This document shows, one piece after another, positions 1-8,693 of a stretch of 64,000 nt of DNA; position 1 is the first letter of the stretch, and the number at the start of each line of letters is the position of its first letter. This DNA comes from Sporosarcina sp. FSL K6-1522 (GTDB lineage Bacteria; Bacillota; Bacilli; Bacillales_A; Planococcaceae). The stretch spans positions 3,074,501 through 3,138,500 of the forward strand of contig NZ_CP152019.1 of NCBI RefSeq assembly GCF_038622445.1. The letters are read 5' to 3'. The translations under genes and the position numbers were made by a program. The notes beneath the pieces are model-generated. The model saw nothing but the letters and a program-made list of their open reading frames with translations. It ran no database searches and was not told the DNA's origin.

Positions 1-1883
1 TTCATGTCCATTACATTTGCTAACGCACTTAACATCATAGAACTATGGGCAATCCCAGCGACTAGCGGAAGAATGAACATCACTACAGATTGCCTTGCAA
101 TCACCTGTTTTACTTTTCTTTTACTCATGCCTATTGTTCTCAATGTCTTATACCGCTTCGCGTCCTCGGCTGCCTCCGTTAGCGTTTTAAAATAAATAAT
201 GCTACCCGTAGCCGATAAAAACACAAGTCCTAAAAATCCAAATGTGAAAATCATCAAGCCATAAATCGATTGCGCTTCCTGATAATTATCGAAAAAAGTG
301 TATAAGCCTACATGGGCTGGCTCTCTTTCCTGGGAGTGATCTAGAACACTGACATTCGCCGCTTCAAAAAGCTCCTTCACTTGCTCGGTTAAAGCATCTG
401 CCTGTTTTTCATCTGCCACTTTAAATACATGTGAGGCAATCGGGTCATACTCTTTTCGAAGCTTTTGATACACCCTATCATGGACAATGAGCGTAGTTGG
501 CGGCACATTATAGTTAAATAAAGATTCGATACGGTTACTTGTCACCATCAATGGAATAGCCTCATCCGCTACCATTAGCGATAATGAATGGCCTACATTT
601 TCATAGTGATTTTGCGAACCGATGAAATTTTTTCCTAATGTAACGACTTCATGTTCTTCCAGCAAAGAAAGGGATTTTCGATTTAATTGCCCGGCCAGTT
701 GGTTATACGTCGTCACAGGCAGTACAGCAAATTGTTCATCATAAAAATGATAACTGCTTGGCACTACGTCTAAAGAACGAGCATCCCCATTCACCATCAT
801 ATACTCAAACGTCTCTTCAAATACCAATGGGAAATCCGTATTCTGTTGGATAAGTGCCGTGAGTTGGTCATCTATCGACTGCTCAGCTACGCTGTATTGA
901 TAACTAAACGGCACATGATCTTCCATAGTAAGTAGGGTGTTGTAATATATCGTATAAGCAAAACCAAACGCTACAAGTGTTATACCATTCAAAACTGAAA
1001 TGAGCGTTAATAGAATGGCATTGCTTTTTAAGCGACTTCTCAACTGTGTAAAAGTAATAAGATTACGCCATTTATAATAGATCGCTTTTTTATTTTGCAA
1101 TTGCTGCATGACAAAGCCACTGAACGAATGAAAGAGTAGAAAAGACCCCGTAATCATTAGTAACAGTGCCACGAACAAATTGCGGCCAAAATGTTCACTC
1201 CAACTTTTCGAATCTGAAGCATTCCATAACAGCCAATAGCTCATTCCAAGTAAAAGAACAGATAGCATCGCTCTAACCATCGATGATTTTATAGGATCTT
1301 GTCCTTTATTTTTCGCTTGAAACAATTCAATAAGCCGAAAGCGATAAACGAGATAATAACCTTGTAATGACGTGAGAAGCGTAATCGCTATAAATACAAC
1401 CAATGTTTGAACAACAGCCATTTCATTGAAAGCAACATGTAAAAGGATGGAATAGCCCATTAACTTTACTAAAATCATACTAAAAAAGAGCGAGAACAAT
1501 TGGCCCAACCCTACCCCAATAATAAGTGCCATCAAGCTGAGCAGAAAATTTTCGTAAAATAGCATCATGCCAATTTCTTTCTTGGGCGCCCCCAACAAGG
1601 CGTATAACCCAATCTCCTGTTTACGCCGATTCATAAAAAATGTATTGGAATACCAGATGAAAATGAAGATAAACCCCAGCAAAATCAAAGATGACAGATT
1701 GAGTAATGGCTGGATTCGCTCTGTTATACTCGCGAAATTTGAAACAGTCATAATTTGTTCGTTATACTGCAATGAAACAAATGTAAAATAAATTAACACA
1801 CTAAATGTCATAGAAGCTACATAGATAGTGTATTGCCGAAAGTTATGCTTCAGGTTTTTCATCACTACATTAAATAATGTCAT
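1..1883 (-). CDS. BceB-type ABC transporter permease (FtsX-like), C-terminus cut by window edge
   Basis: Open frame read in from an ATG at 1883 and still open at position 1, so about 627 residues are present and only a short C-terminal tail is missing (the family is about 650 aa). The N-terminus has a short cytoplasmic lead (MTLFNVVMKNLKHNF) and then hydrophobic segments. A large, mostly hydrophilic region around residues 330-530 matches the extracellular sensor domain of BceB-family permeases. It is followed by hydrophobic helices and an AGIAHS motif near the end. The start overlaps the stop of the upstream ATPase gene by 14 bases, so the two are translationally coupled. These exporters usually mediate detoxification of cell-wall-active peptides with a BceRS two-component system; none is visible here. 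Substrate is unknown. Confidence 0.85.
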   Translation of the reverse strand, partial: MTLFNVVMKNLKHNFRQYTIYVASMTFSVLIYFTFVSLQYNEQIMTVSNFASITERIQPLLNLSSLILLGFIFIFIWYSNTFFMNRRKQEIGLYALLGAPKKEIGMMLFYENFLLSLMALIIGVGLGQLFSLFFSMILVKLMGYSILLHVAFNEMAVVQTLVVFIAITLLTSLQGYYLVYRFRLIELFQAKNKGQDPIKSSMVRAMLSVLLLGMSYWLLWNASDSKSWSEHFGRNLFVALLLMITGSFLLFHSFSGFVMQQLQNKKAIYYKWRNLITFTQLRSRLKSNAILLTLISVLNGITLVAFGFAYTIYYNTLLTMEDHVPFSYQYSVAEQSIDDQLTALIQQNTDFPLVFEETFEYMMVNGDARSLDVVPSSYHFYDEQFAVLPVTTYNQLAGQLNRKSLSLLEEHEVVTLGKNFIGSQNHYENVGHSLSLMVADEAIPLMVTSNRIESLFNYNVPPTTLIVHDRVYQKLRKEYDPIASHVFKVADEKQADALTEQVKELFEAANVSVLDHSQEREPAHVGLYTFFDNYQEAQSIYGLMIFTFGFLGLVFLSATGSIIYFKTLTEAAEDAKRYKTLRTIGMSKRKVKQVIARQSVVMFILPLVAGIAHSSMMLSALANVMDM

Positions 1884-2637
1884 GACTACCGCCCCCTAAA
1901 GCAGACAACGTCGTCAACAGCTGTTCAAAAAATACTGTTCGATTTTTCTCTCCCCTGACAAGTTCAGTCACCAAACTGCCATCTTTCATAAAAATAATTC
2001 GATCACAATAACTTGCCGCAAAGGCATCATGTGTCACCATTAGAATCGTCGTTTCATAGTCCTGATTGAGTGTCGTAAACGCCTTCAATAAATCCATCGA
2101 TGCCTTCGAATCCAGCGCCCCTGTTGGCTCATCCGCTAAGACAAGACTAGGATTACCAATGATTGCGCGCGCCGCAGCCGTACGCTGTTTTTGCCCACCT
2201 GATGTTTGATATGGATAATGATCCAGTATAGACTGGATGCCTAAAATGGCGGCTACCTCTTCGATTCTCTGTTCAATCAAATAGACAGATCGGTTTGCAA
2301 GCGCTAACGGAAGAAGAATATTTTCCCTCATCGTCAAAGAGTCTAACAAGTTATAGTCTTGGAAGATGAAGCCTAAATGTTCTCTTCGAAATTCAGATAG
2401 CAATTCTTCATTCAACGTCGTGATTTCTTTTCCCTTAATGCGCACGCTGCCTGAAGTTGGTTTGTCAATCGTTGCAAATATGTTCAGGAGCGTAGTCTTC
2501 CCTGCTCCAGAAGGCCCCATAATCCCTACCATTTCCCCTTGACGAATCGTCAAATTTACATTTTTTAACACAGTAACAACATGACTTTTTGTTCCGTACG
2601 CTTTTTGAATGCCTTCCGCTTCTAATACAATCGTCAA
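1870..2637 (-). CDS. BceA-type ABC transporter ATP-binding protein
   Basis: ATPase partner of the adjacent permease. Visible motifs are Walker A GPSGAGKTT (about residues 41-49), the Q-loop region FIFQDYNLLD, signature SGGQKQR, Walker B LVLADEPTGALD and the H-loop MVTHD. This is the MacB/BceA class of about 250 aa. I place the start at a TTG at 2637 because a strong GGAGGAG (2644-2650) lies 6 bases upstream; the open frame extends to another TTG at 2664 that has no good ribosome site. That gives 255 residues, the usual family length. It couples ATP hydrolysis to the permease at the cytoplasmic membrane, probably for peptide antibiotic resistance (inference from family). Confidence 0.88.
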   Translation of the reverse strand: MTIVLEAEGIQKAYGTKSHVVTVLKNVNLTIRQGEMVGIMGPSGAGKTTLLNIFATIDKPTSGSVRIKGKEITTLNEELLSEFRREHLGFIFQDYNLLDSLTMRENILLPLALANRSVYLIEQRIEEVAAILGIQSILDHYPYQTSGGQKQRTAAARAIIGNPSLVLADEPTGALDSKASMDLLKAFTTLNQDYETTILMVTHDAFAASYCDRIIFMKDGSLVTELVRGEKNRTVFFEQLLTTLSALGGGSHDII

Positions 2638-2870
2638 TTTGTTCTCCTCCAAATCGTCACTCAACTGTATTAAGCATACTGCTTAATAAAGCCGACAGCC
2701 ATAACTTAACCACACAAAAAGCGGGCTTATCTTACATTTTTGTCACAAACAACACTGCTGATTCTGGAAACCCATCAAGTAGGGTGAGTGGGAATATTTA
2801 GATTTTTATAGTTTTTCATTCTATAATGGAAGTGTTGTAACATTATTATTCAAAAAAAGGGGCTAATAAA

Positions 2871-3632
2871 ATGGGACGTTTAGAAAAAAAAGTTGCCATC
2901 ATAACGGGGAGTGGAGCTGGTATTGGAAAGGCAATTGCCACTCACTATGCAGAAGAAGGGGCTAAAGTTGTCATTGTTGATTTTAATGAAGAGGCCCTAC
3001 ATACTACCGTAAATGAACTAAAAAAAGCAGGCCATGAAGCAATTGGTATCAAAGTAAATGTGGCCGTTGAAGAAGATGTTGCTAAAATGGTCAACGAAAC
3101 TGTCAAAACATTTGGCCGCGTAGACATTTTAGTCAATAATGCAGGGGTTGGGGATAATATGCAAGCCGCTGAAAATGTCAAAGACGAAACATGGCAACGT
3201 GTGATGGATATTAATGTGACAGGTGTCATGCGTGGCTTGCGACAAGTCATTCCTGTGTTCCTTGCAAACGGTGGCGGTACAATCGTCAATATGGCTTCCA
3301 TCTCGGGACTAACAGGTGGGCGTGGCGGTCTTGCTTATACAGCTGCCAAACACGCAGTTGTCGGGATGACAAAAAACATCGCTTCACAATATGGCCCACA
3401 AAATATTCGATGTAACGCCATTGCTCCGGCACATGTAGAAACAGGATTTGCTGCTACGATGACCAATGTTGATGAATTCGGGATGCAAATAGCGACACGC
3501 GGGTTGAACCTACTGCCAAAAGCAGGGACAATTCAAGACATCTCTAACATCGCCATTTTCTTAGCTTCTGAAGAATCGGCCTATATCAATGGCGTTACAC
3601 TTGCGGCAGATGCTGGCTGGAGCGCTTATTAA
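2871..3632 (+). CDS. Short-chain dehydrogenase/reductase (FabG-like SDR)
   Basis: A 253-residue classical SDR. It has the cofactor motif TGSGAGIG (residues 12-19), NNAG (89-92) and the catalytic set S143, Y156, K160 (YTAAK). An acidic residue after the second strand (VVIVDF) favours NAD(H). The length is typical for the family. It is preceded by AAGGGG at suitable spacing and by a TATAAT-like box near 2822. It stands alone and ends in a terminator. The substrate cannot be told from sequence; 3-oxoacyl-ACP-like, alcohol or sugar dehydrogenases all share this fold. Confidence 0.85.
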   Translation: MGRLEKKVAIITGSGAGIGKAIATHYAEEGAKVVIVDFNEEALHTTVNELKKAGHEAIGIKVNVAVEEDVAKMVNETVKTFGRVDILVNNAGVGDNMQAAENVKDETWQRVMDINVTGVMRGLRQVIPVFLANGGGTIVNMASISGLTGGRGGLAYTAAKHAVVGMTKNIASQYGPQNIRCNAIAPAHVETGFAATMTNVDEFGMQIATRGLNLLPKAGTIQDISNIAIFLASEESAYINGVTLAADAGWSAY

Positions 3633-3640
3633 TAACGAAA

Positions 3641-3681
3641 AAAGCTGTTTAACAAGGATTCCTCCTTCGTTAAGCAGCTTT
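3641..3681. terminator. Bidirectional intrinsic terminator
   Basis: Arms AAAGCTGTTTAAC (3641-3653) and GTTAAGCAGCTTT (3669-3681) pair with one G-T. A-rich and T-rich flanks lie between the convergent SDR and YqhV-like genes. Confidence 0.7.
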
Positions 3682-3702
3682 ATTACATGTGATTCCCCGC
3701 TC

Positions 3703-3966
3703 TCATTCAGCTTTCAAACTGACCAAAATAAGGACAATCCCCGCAAATAGGCAAACCATTCGCGTTATGGAAATCTTTTCGGCCAGACCAAATAAGGCAA
3801 TCCCTGTTGTAATGATTAGTACACAAGGGCCTACCAACGCTAATAGCGTATTAATATAAAAAGCCTTTTCCAAATCATTGAATTTATACATGAGCATAGC
3901 AGCCGTGATATCTACACTACCTGAAAAAATGCGTAACAAGATAATCATAAGAAGTGCTTTTTCCAT
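3703..3966 (-). CDS. yqhV: YqhV-like DUF2619 membrane protein
   Basis: An 87-residue integral membrane protein with three predicted transmembrane stretches. The segments ILLRIFSGSVDITAA and NTLLALVGP closely resemble Bacillus YqhV (DUF2619). In B. subtilis the gene lies near the sporulation spoIIIA region, but its function is unknown. Here it is away from that locus, between an SDR and a hypothetical gene. The start ATG has a purine-rich GGGGGA upstream. Confidence 0.75.
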   Translation of the reverse strand: MEKALLMIILLRIFSGSVDITAAMLMYKFNDLEKAFYINTLLALVGPCVLIITTGIALFGLAEKISITRMVCLFAGIVLILVSLKAE

Positions 3967-4101
3967 TTAGATAACGTCCCCCTTCCATACAAAAATAAAC
4001 AAGCCTGTTACATGACTACTACTGTATGTTAGCTTGTCTATTTTTAGCATAGAATTCGGCAATGGCTTATGTATATCAGCAATCATATTCGTTCGCGCAC
4101 T

Positions 4102-4578
4102 CTATTTACGTTGTTCCAAATACATCACATCCCCCTTTCTCACCACATCAAAAATAGCATCATCTTCCGCATACAAAATAGTCGCGCCTTCTACATGCTC
4201 CGTGCCATCAAAAAATAGCCCAAATTGATTATTTTCTGGATAACCATAGAGATAGCAAACGACTTTTCCATCTTGCATAAATACAATTTGATTCATGCCT
4301 TCACTGACCGTTTCACTTATCCGGTCCCACTTATAACCAACCGTTTCATAGATCGCTTCTTTAGATAGATATGGATTAAAGGCATACACTTGATCCCATT
4401 CGAATGGTGTAAAGGTAGATAAGTTCACTTGGTCCCCATCTGCCGTTTCCGAGAAAACTTTCTCTTTGAATAGTTGGAAATTAGCATCCCAGGGCTCTTC
4501 TTTAAATACTTTCATCACCAATACAGTGACACAGACTAGAAAAAGAATCGTAAAAACTGGATACATTTTGCGGTTCAT
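4102..4578 (-). CDS. Hypothetical membrane-anchored protein
   Basis: I chose the ATG at 4578 because AAGGAG lies about 9 bases upstream; an in-frame ATG at 4611 has no ribosome site. The product is about 158 residues: one N-terminal membrane helix (VFTILFLVCVTVLVM), then a soluble domain containing TPFEWDQVYAFNPYLS and a C-terminal half with VVCYLYGYPENN. The EWDxVYxFxPY pattern occurs in a widespread uncharacterised Bacillales family. I do not know a function; an extracytoplasmic location is likely. Confidence 0.65.
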   Translation of the reverse strand: MNRKMYPVFTILFLVCVTVLVMKVFKEEPWDANFQLFKEKVFSETADGDQVNLSTFTPFEWDQVYAFNPYLSKEAIYETVGYKWDRISETVSEGMNQIVFMQDGKVVCYLYGYPENNQFGLFFDGTEHVEGATILYAEDDAIFDVVRKGDVMYLEQRK

Positions 4579-4664
4579 AATACCAGGCACTCCTTCCTCA
4601 TATAACAGCATCTGGATAATATGACGATCGAGCTATCAGAAGGTTCGTATTATATGTACAAACA

Positions 4665-4709
4665 AAAAAAGTCTGCGTCAATGTTGTACAAACCAACACT
4701 AACGCAGAC
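4665..4709 (-). terminator. Intrinsic terminator of the PhnA-like gene
   Basis: Arms 4671-4686 and 4694-4709 (GTCTGCGT / ACGCAGAC core) pair with two mismatches. Read on the minus strand, the stem is followed by a run of seven T. Confidence 0.7.
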
Positions 4710-4724
4710 GATTGCTTTGATAGG

Positions 4725-5066
4725 TTACAGCTTCTTCACAAATTCCGTTTTCAATTGCATCGCACCAAAACCATCGATTTTACAATCAATATCATGGTCG
4801 CCATCAATCAAACGGATCCCTTTTACTTTTGTGCCTGCTTTAACAACTTTTGAGCTACCTTTTACTTTCAAATCTTTAATGACTGTGACAGAATCACCAT
4901 CAGTTAAAATATTGCCATTGGCATCTTTATACACTTTTTCCTCTTCCACTTCTTCAGCTTCCGATCCCAGCGTCCACTCATGCGCACATTCCGGGCACAC
5001 AAAAAGATTGCCATCTTCGTATGTATATTCGGAATTACATTTTGGACAATTAGGTAAATTTGACAT
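4725..5066 (-). CDS. PhnA/YjdM family zinc-ribbon protein
   Basis: About 113 residues from an ATG at 5066 (GGAGG 10 bases upstream). The N-terminal zinc ribbon has two CxxC pairs (CPKC, CPEC). The C-terminal SH3-like PhnA domain contains [17 protein letters not shown] and [14 protein letters not shown]. Length matches E. coli YjdM (111 aa). The family was once linked to phosphonate use, but no phosphonate genes are nearby, so its role here is unknown. It lies downstream of an XRE-cupin regulator on the same strand, separated by about 80 bases. Confidence 0.88.
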   Translation of the reverse strand: MSNLPNCPKCNSEYTYEDGNLFVCPECAHEWTLGSEAEEVEEEKVYKDANGNILTDGDSVTVIKDLKVKGSSKVVKAGTKVKGIRLIDGDHDIDCKIDGFGAMQLKTEFVKKL

Positions 5067-5146
5067 AATTTCAATTCCTCCATTCATTCCTCACCATTAT
5101 AACATATTTCATATTTCCATTTCTCAAGGCCTCTATCATCAATCCG

Positions 5147-5701
5147 TTAACTAGGATAGTGAATGAGTACCGTACAGTTTACGGGCTTTGGTCCGTTATT
5201 TTGATAACTATGTGGGACATCAGCCTCGAAAATGATTGAGTCCTCACAACCCACTTCGAATACCTCTTCATTAACTGTGATTACGAGTAAGCCCTCATTG
5301 ACAAAGATATGCTCTTCCACGCCTCTATGATGAGATTCTGAATAATGCACACATCCGGGTTCAAGCGTAATCGCAAAGACTTCAAACTGCTTATCTGGTT
5401 GAAAAGGGATTAATGGATAGACACGGTACTGTCCCTCATTTTCACTCAGTGGCGCTATTGTCTTCTTTTTGATGACTGTCACAGCGGGTCGCTCTTGACT
5501 AATGAGTGAAGAAAATGATAATCGCAAGCCATTTGCTATTTTCCAAAGTGTCGTAACGGTCGGATTCGACTCGCCTCTTTCAATTTGCCCTAACATCGTT
5601 TTGCTGACACCTGTTAGCGCGGCTGTTTTATCTAAACTCAATTTTCTTTCTTGCCGAACCCGTTTTATATTTTGACCGATATTTTTATTCATTTTCTCCA
5701 T
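5147..5701 (-). CDS. XRE-family regulator with C-terminal cupin domain
   Basis: 184 residues. An N-terminal helix-turn-helix (about residues 7-62, including TGVSKTMLGQIERGES) is joined to a cupin (about 105-182) with cupin histidines HYSESHH and HSY. ATG at 5701 has GGAGG 7 bases upstream. Such one-component regulators sense a small ligand in the cupin and often control a neighbouring metabolic or transport gene. It is divergent from a cysteine-synthase-like gene, which it probably controls through the repeats between them. Its recognition region is almost the same as that of the second regulator at 29809. Confidence 0.9.
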   Translation of the reverse strand: MEKMNKNIGQNIKRVRQERKLSLDKTAALTGVSKTMLGQIERGESNPTVTTLWKIANGLRLSFSSLISQERPAVTVIKKKTIAPLSENEGQYRVYPLIPFQPDKQFEVFAITLEPGCVHYSESHHRGVEEHIFVNEGLLVITVNEEVFEVGCEDSIIFEADVPHSYQNNGPKPVNCTVLIHYPS

Positions 5702-5724
5702 GAATAAACCTCCATTATTTTTAC

Positions 5725-5800
5725 GCTATATTGCACTTATATACGTGATAGTGTACCATTTAATTATATAGCGCACAAATAGACACTATATAGCACAATT
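5725..5800. promoter_or_regulatory. Repeated candidate operators between XRE-cupin regulator and cysK-like gene
   Basis: Three related sites lie in the divergent spacer: GCTATATTGCAC at 5725, TATATAGCGCACAA at about 5766 and CTATATAGCACAA at about 5786. The last two are direct copies and the first is inverted to them. A very similar GTTATATTGTAC occurs upstream of the paralogous regulator at 29775. Read as binding sites for XRE-cupin proteins (inference). Confidence 0.5.
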
Positions 5801-5819
5801 TAAAAAGGGGCGATTAGCT

Positions 5820-6779
5820 ATGGCATACACTTCTATGCTCTCAGGGGTTCATCAAGCAATTGGCAACACACCGATGGTTCATCTTTCTAGAATTACGAAA
5901 GGCCTTGAGGGCAATATTTTTGCTAAACTCGAATACTTGAATCCCGGTTTCAGCAAAAAGGACCGCATTGGTTTACAAATTATCGAAGAGGCCGAACAAG
6001 CGGGGATCCTTCAGCCTGGCCAAACCGTTGTCGAACTGACGAGCGGCAATACAGGGACAGGACTTGCGATTGTCTGTGGCGTCAAAGGTTATCAATTTGT
6101 GGCTGTCATGTCGAAGGGGAATTCACTGGAAAGAGCAAGAATGATGTCCGCATTGGGGGCTGAAGTTGTATTAGTAGACCAAGCACCTGGCTCAGTTGTG
6201 GGACAAGTGTCAGGAGAAGACCTTGCCAATGTTGAAAAAGTTGCCCAGCAAATTACAAAAAAGCGAAATGCCTTTCGTGCTGATCAGTTTCACCACGTCG
6301 GGAATACACATGCGCATGAGTACCATACAGGGGAAGAAATGTGGCTGCAAACCAATGGCGATATCGATGTTTTTCTAGATTTTGTCGGTTCTGGCGGTAC
6401 GTTTGCAGGTTGCGCCAAAACATTGAAAAAACATAAGCCTGACATTCGTTGTTACGTCGTTGAGCCTGCTAGCGCTCCTTTTTATGCGAACAAAGCACAA
6501 ACGAATCCCAACCATAAAATCCAAGGCGGCGGCTACTCAATGGACTTGCCCCTTTTGGATAAAAGCTTGGTGACCGATTACATCCACGTGACAGATGAAG
6601 AAGCAACAGCTGTTGCGAGAGAACTAGCTAAAAAAGAGGGAATATTCGCCGGATTTTCTTCGGGGGCGAATGTTGCTGCCGCCTTGCAACTACTAAAAGG
6701 GCCTGAAAAAGGAGCCAATATCGTATTAACGATCAATGATTCTGGCCTTAAATACCTCAGTACAGATCTCTATAAATAA
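5820..6779 (+). CDS. PLP-dependent cysteine synthase-like enzyme
   Basis: 319 residues of the beta-family (fold type II) PLP enzymes. PLP lysine K47 sits in FSKKDR (residues 44-49), the substrate loop is TSGNTGTG (74-81), and the phosphate-binding loop is GSGGTFAG instead of the usual GTGGT. A C-terminal GIFAGFSSGANVAAA matches cysteine and cystathionine beta-synthases. The two loop departures suggest a specialised subfamily rather than the main CysK. The gene starts after AAGGGG, is divergent from an XRE-cupin regulator and is not linked to other sulfur genes. The reaction is probably beta-replacement on an activated serine, but the substrate is uncertain. Confidence 0.8.
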   Translation: MAYTSMLSGVHQAIGNTPMVHLSRITKGLEGNIFAKLEYLNPGFSKKDRIGLQIIEEAEQAGILQPGQTVVELTSGNTGTGLAIVCGVKGYQFVAVMSKGNSLERARMMSALGAEVVLVDQAPGSVVGQVSGEDLANVEKVAQQITKKRNAFRADQFHHVGNTHAHEYHTGEEMWLQTNGDIDVFLDFVGSGGTFAGCAKTLKKHKPDIRCYVVEPASAPFYANKAQTNPNHKIQGGGYSMDLPLLDKSLVTDYIHVTDEEATAVARELAKKEGIFAGFSSGANVAAALQLLKGPEKGANIVLTINDSGLKYLSTDLYK

Positions 6780-6864
6780 TCCAATACAATAAGCTAGCTA
6801 CACATCATCTCGAATTGTTACACGAATCGGGATGATATGCAGCTCATGGTTGCGGTATTTGCAA

Positions 6865-8052
6865 TTAGTAGGGTACATTTGCAAGGTGTTCTTTCTTACC
6901 ATGTAGAAAATAGTAAAGTATAGCAGTTGCGAAAATCAAAATGCCCATAATAACATACATCATACTGTACCCAGTTGCGGAAATTAGGAATCCTAAAAGA
7001 TAAGGACCAAAACCAAGACCGGCATCTAAAAAGATAAAGAAAGTCGATGTTGCGAGTCCCATGCGATGTGTAGCGGTCAGCTTAACGGCAATCGCCTGAG
7101 TGCACGATTGCATATTCCCAAAGCCAAAACCAATCAGCCCCCCTGCCGCTAACAAAATGATGCCACTATGTGCTGAACTGAGAAGTAACATGCCGGCGCC
7201 AAATAAAAGAAAAGCGGGATACATAATAAAGTTCGCGCCTTTCACATCCATTAAACGTCCAGTAAATGGGCGCGAGACAAGTACCGCGATTGCGTAAACA
7301 AAAAAGAAAAAGCTTACGGTTTCCACTAAATCAATTTCAATTGCATAGAAATTAATAAAAGAAAGGACACTGGAGTAACAAAAGGCGATCGCTAGTGTAA
7401 CAAATGCAATCGGCAATGCTTTCGGCTCAATAAAGTTGGATAGTTTAAACCCTCTCATTTCGGAAGTTTGTTCCGGTATTTCCACTACCGGAACACGAAG
7501 AAAGAATGCAATCAGCAGACAGATGACCCCTAATACAAGGCAGAAAGCAAAGATCATTTGGTAACTCGTATGCTGGCTCATAAATAGACCGATAAATGGA
7601 CCGATTGCTGTAGCTAATGTTGCACTCATACTATAATAACCGATGCCCTCCCCTCTTCTTGTAGCCGGTATCGTTTGCGCAACAATCGTTCCTGTCGCCG
7701 TACTCGCCACCCCCATTGCCATCCCGTGAATTAAGCGGTTAATGAGTAAGAAAGTAAGTCCAATATTCACGAAATATAAAACAGCTGTCAATGTAAAGAA
7801 TACTAAACCAATAAACAATGTTCTTTTTCGGCCAATCAAACTGATATAACGCCCGATAAATAATCGTCCAATTAACGTTCCAATGATAAAAATCCCCGTC
7901 ACAAGTCCCGCTTGGCTCGTAGAAGCATTGAATTCATCTACCGCATAAACGGCAATCGTCACCATTAGCAAATAAAAGATTAATGTGATCAAGAAATTGA
8001 TTGAGGATACAACGATAAAATCCTTCGTCCACAATTTTGGCTTATTCATCAT
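6865..8052 (-). CDS. MFS transporter (YwoG-like), 12 TM
   Basis: 395 residues with about twelve hydrophobic segments. The MFS loop 2-3 signature GRLFIGRYISLIGRKRT and the repeat in the second half (VSRPFTGRLMDVKG) are visible. The N-terminus LWTKDFIVVSSINF resembles Bacillus YwoG/YfkF-type drug exporters. Two adjacent ATGs (8052 and 8049) overlap the stop of the upstream marR gene by 11 bases, so the pair forms an operon. Likely a MarR-regulated efflux pump for toxic small molecules (inference). Confidence 0.85.
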   Translation of the reverse strand: MMNKPKLWTKDFIVVSSINFLITLIFYLLMVTIAVYAVDEFNASTSQAGLVTGIFIIGTLIGRLFIGRYISLIGRKRTLFIGLVFFTLTAVLYFVNIGLTFLLINRLIHGMAMGVASTATGTIVAQTIPATRRGEGIGYYSMSATLATAIGPFIGLFMSQHTSYQMIFAFCLVLGVICLLIAFFLRVPVVEIPEQTSEMRGFKLSNFIEPKALPIAFVTLAIAFCYSSVLSFINFYAIEIDLVETVSFFFFVYAIAVLVSRPFTGRLMDVKGANFIMYPAFLLFGAGMLLLSSAHSGIILLAAGGLIGFGFGNMQSCTQAIAVKLTATHRMGLATSTFFIFLDAGLGFGPYLLGFLISATGYSMMYVIMGILIFATAILYYFLHGKKEHLANVPY

Positions 8053-8473
8053 TAAGACCTTCTTTATTCAGGATGTTTTCCCGTATTTGGGGAAGTAGTT
8101 GAAAAAGAATAACTTGCTTTTCTTTCGGAATCCCTTCCATTAAATTGTTCTCCAAATCCGTAATCTTTTCACGACATATCCGGTAAATCTCTTCCCCTAT
8201 TTCCGTTAGTTGAATAATCTTTTCCCTTCTATCTCTCCCAGGTATTTGCTTCACAATTTGGAGTTCTTCCAAACGGTACACCCTTCTGGTAATGGTGGGT
8301 TTCTCCACTTCAAAGTGGGTTGATATATCGACAAGCGTCGAGGGACCATTGTTTTTCACATAGTATATAACCTGCCATAATGAATAAGAAAGTTCAAATG
8401 GACTTAATAACTCATTGAGTGACGTAATCAGTGGTCGATATAGGCGTAAAAAACGCCGTAAAAAACCTTCCAT
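8042..8473 (-). CDS. MarR family transcriptional regulator
   Basis: About 143 residues from an ATG at 8473, with GAGGGG 6 bases upstream; the longer GTG-initiated frame (8491) lacks a ribosome site. The winged helix is visible: STLVDISTHFEVEKPTITRRVYRLEE as recognition region and PGRDRREKIIQLT as wing. It heads a two-gene operon with the MFS pump. Two tandem copies of a palindromic site lie just upstream of the start, as expected for autorepression that is lifted by a ligand. Confidence 0.9.
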   Translation of the reverse strand: MEGFLRRFLRLYRPLITSLNELLSPFELSYSLWQVIYYVKNNGPSTLVDISTHFEVEKPTITRRVYRLEELQIVKQIPGRDRREKIIQLTEIGEEIYRICREKITDLENNLMEGIPKEKQVILFQLLPQIRENILNKEGLNDE

Positions 8474-8495
8474 CACATTCCCCTCTTCCACATAT

Positions 8496-8528
8496 AGTTA
8501 CTTTGGATAACTGTTACTAAAGATAACT
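8496..8528. promoter_or_regulatory. Tandem MarR operator
   Basis: Two 17-bp near-palindromes lie head to tail: AGTTACTTTGGATAACT (8496-8512) and TGTTACTAAAGATAACT (8512-8528). The consensus is GTTACTnnnGATAAC. They sit 23 bases upstream of the marR start and are spaced 16 bp centre to centre. Confidence 0.65.
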
Positions 8529-8554
8529 ATACGCCTTTCTCAAAAAATATCAAT

Positions 8555-8588
8555 AAAAAATAAGCCGCCAAAATCATCCCGACGGCTT
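8555..8588 (-). terminator. Intrinsic terminator of purU
   Basis: Arms AAGCCGCC (8562-8569) and GACGGCTT (8581-8588). On the minus strand the stem is followed by a TTTTTTA tract. It ends transcription of purU. Confidence 0.7.
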
Positions 8589-8693
8589 AGTTGTAACGTA
8601 CATTCATACCTGCTGTATTTTGCTCCTCCAATTCTTGGCGTTACAAATTAGGCGGAATCAACAAATTGTATAGACTTAGTTTCTTTATACTAC

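Noticed and set aside
1-1883. Short plus-strand frames within the permease gene
   Set aside because: They are antisense shadows of a long minus-strand frame with clear membrane-protein character that runs off the window edge.
6793-6838. Hairpin after the cysteine synthase-like gene as terminator
   Set aside because: ATCATC/GATGAT arms have several mismatches and no T-tract follows.
8591-8646. TTGTAACG/CGTTACAA inverted pair downstream of purU as a small RNA
   Set aside because: The loop is about 40 bases and no promoter or terminator of its own is visible; left unassigned.
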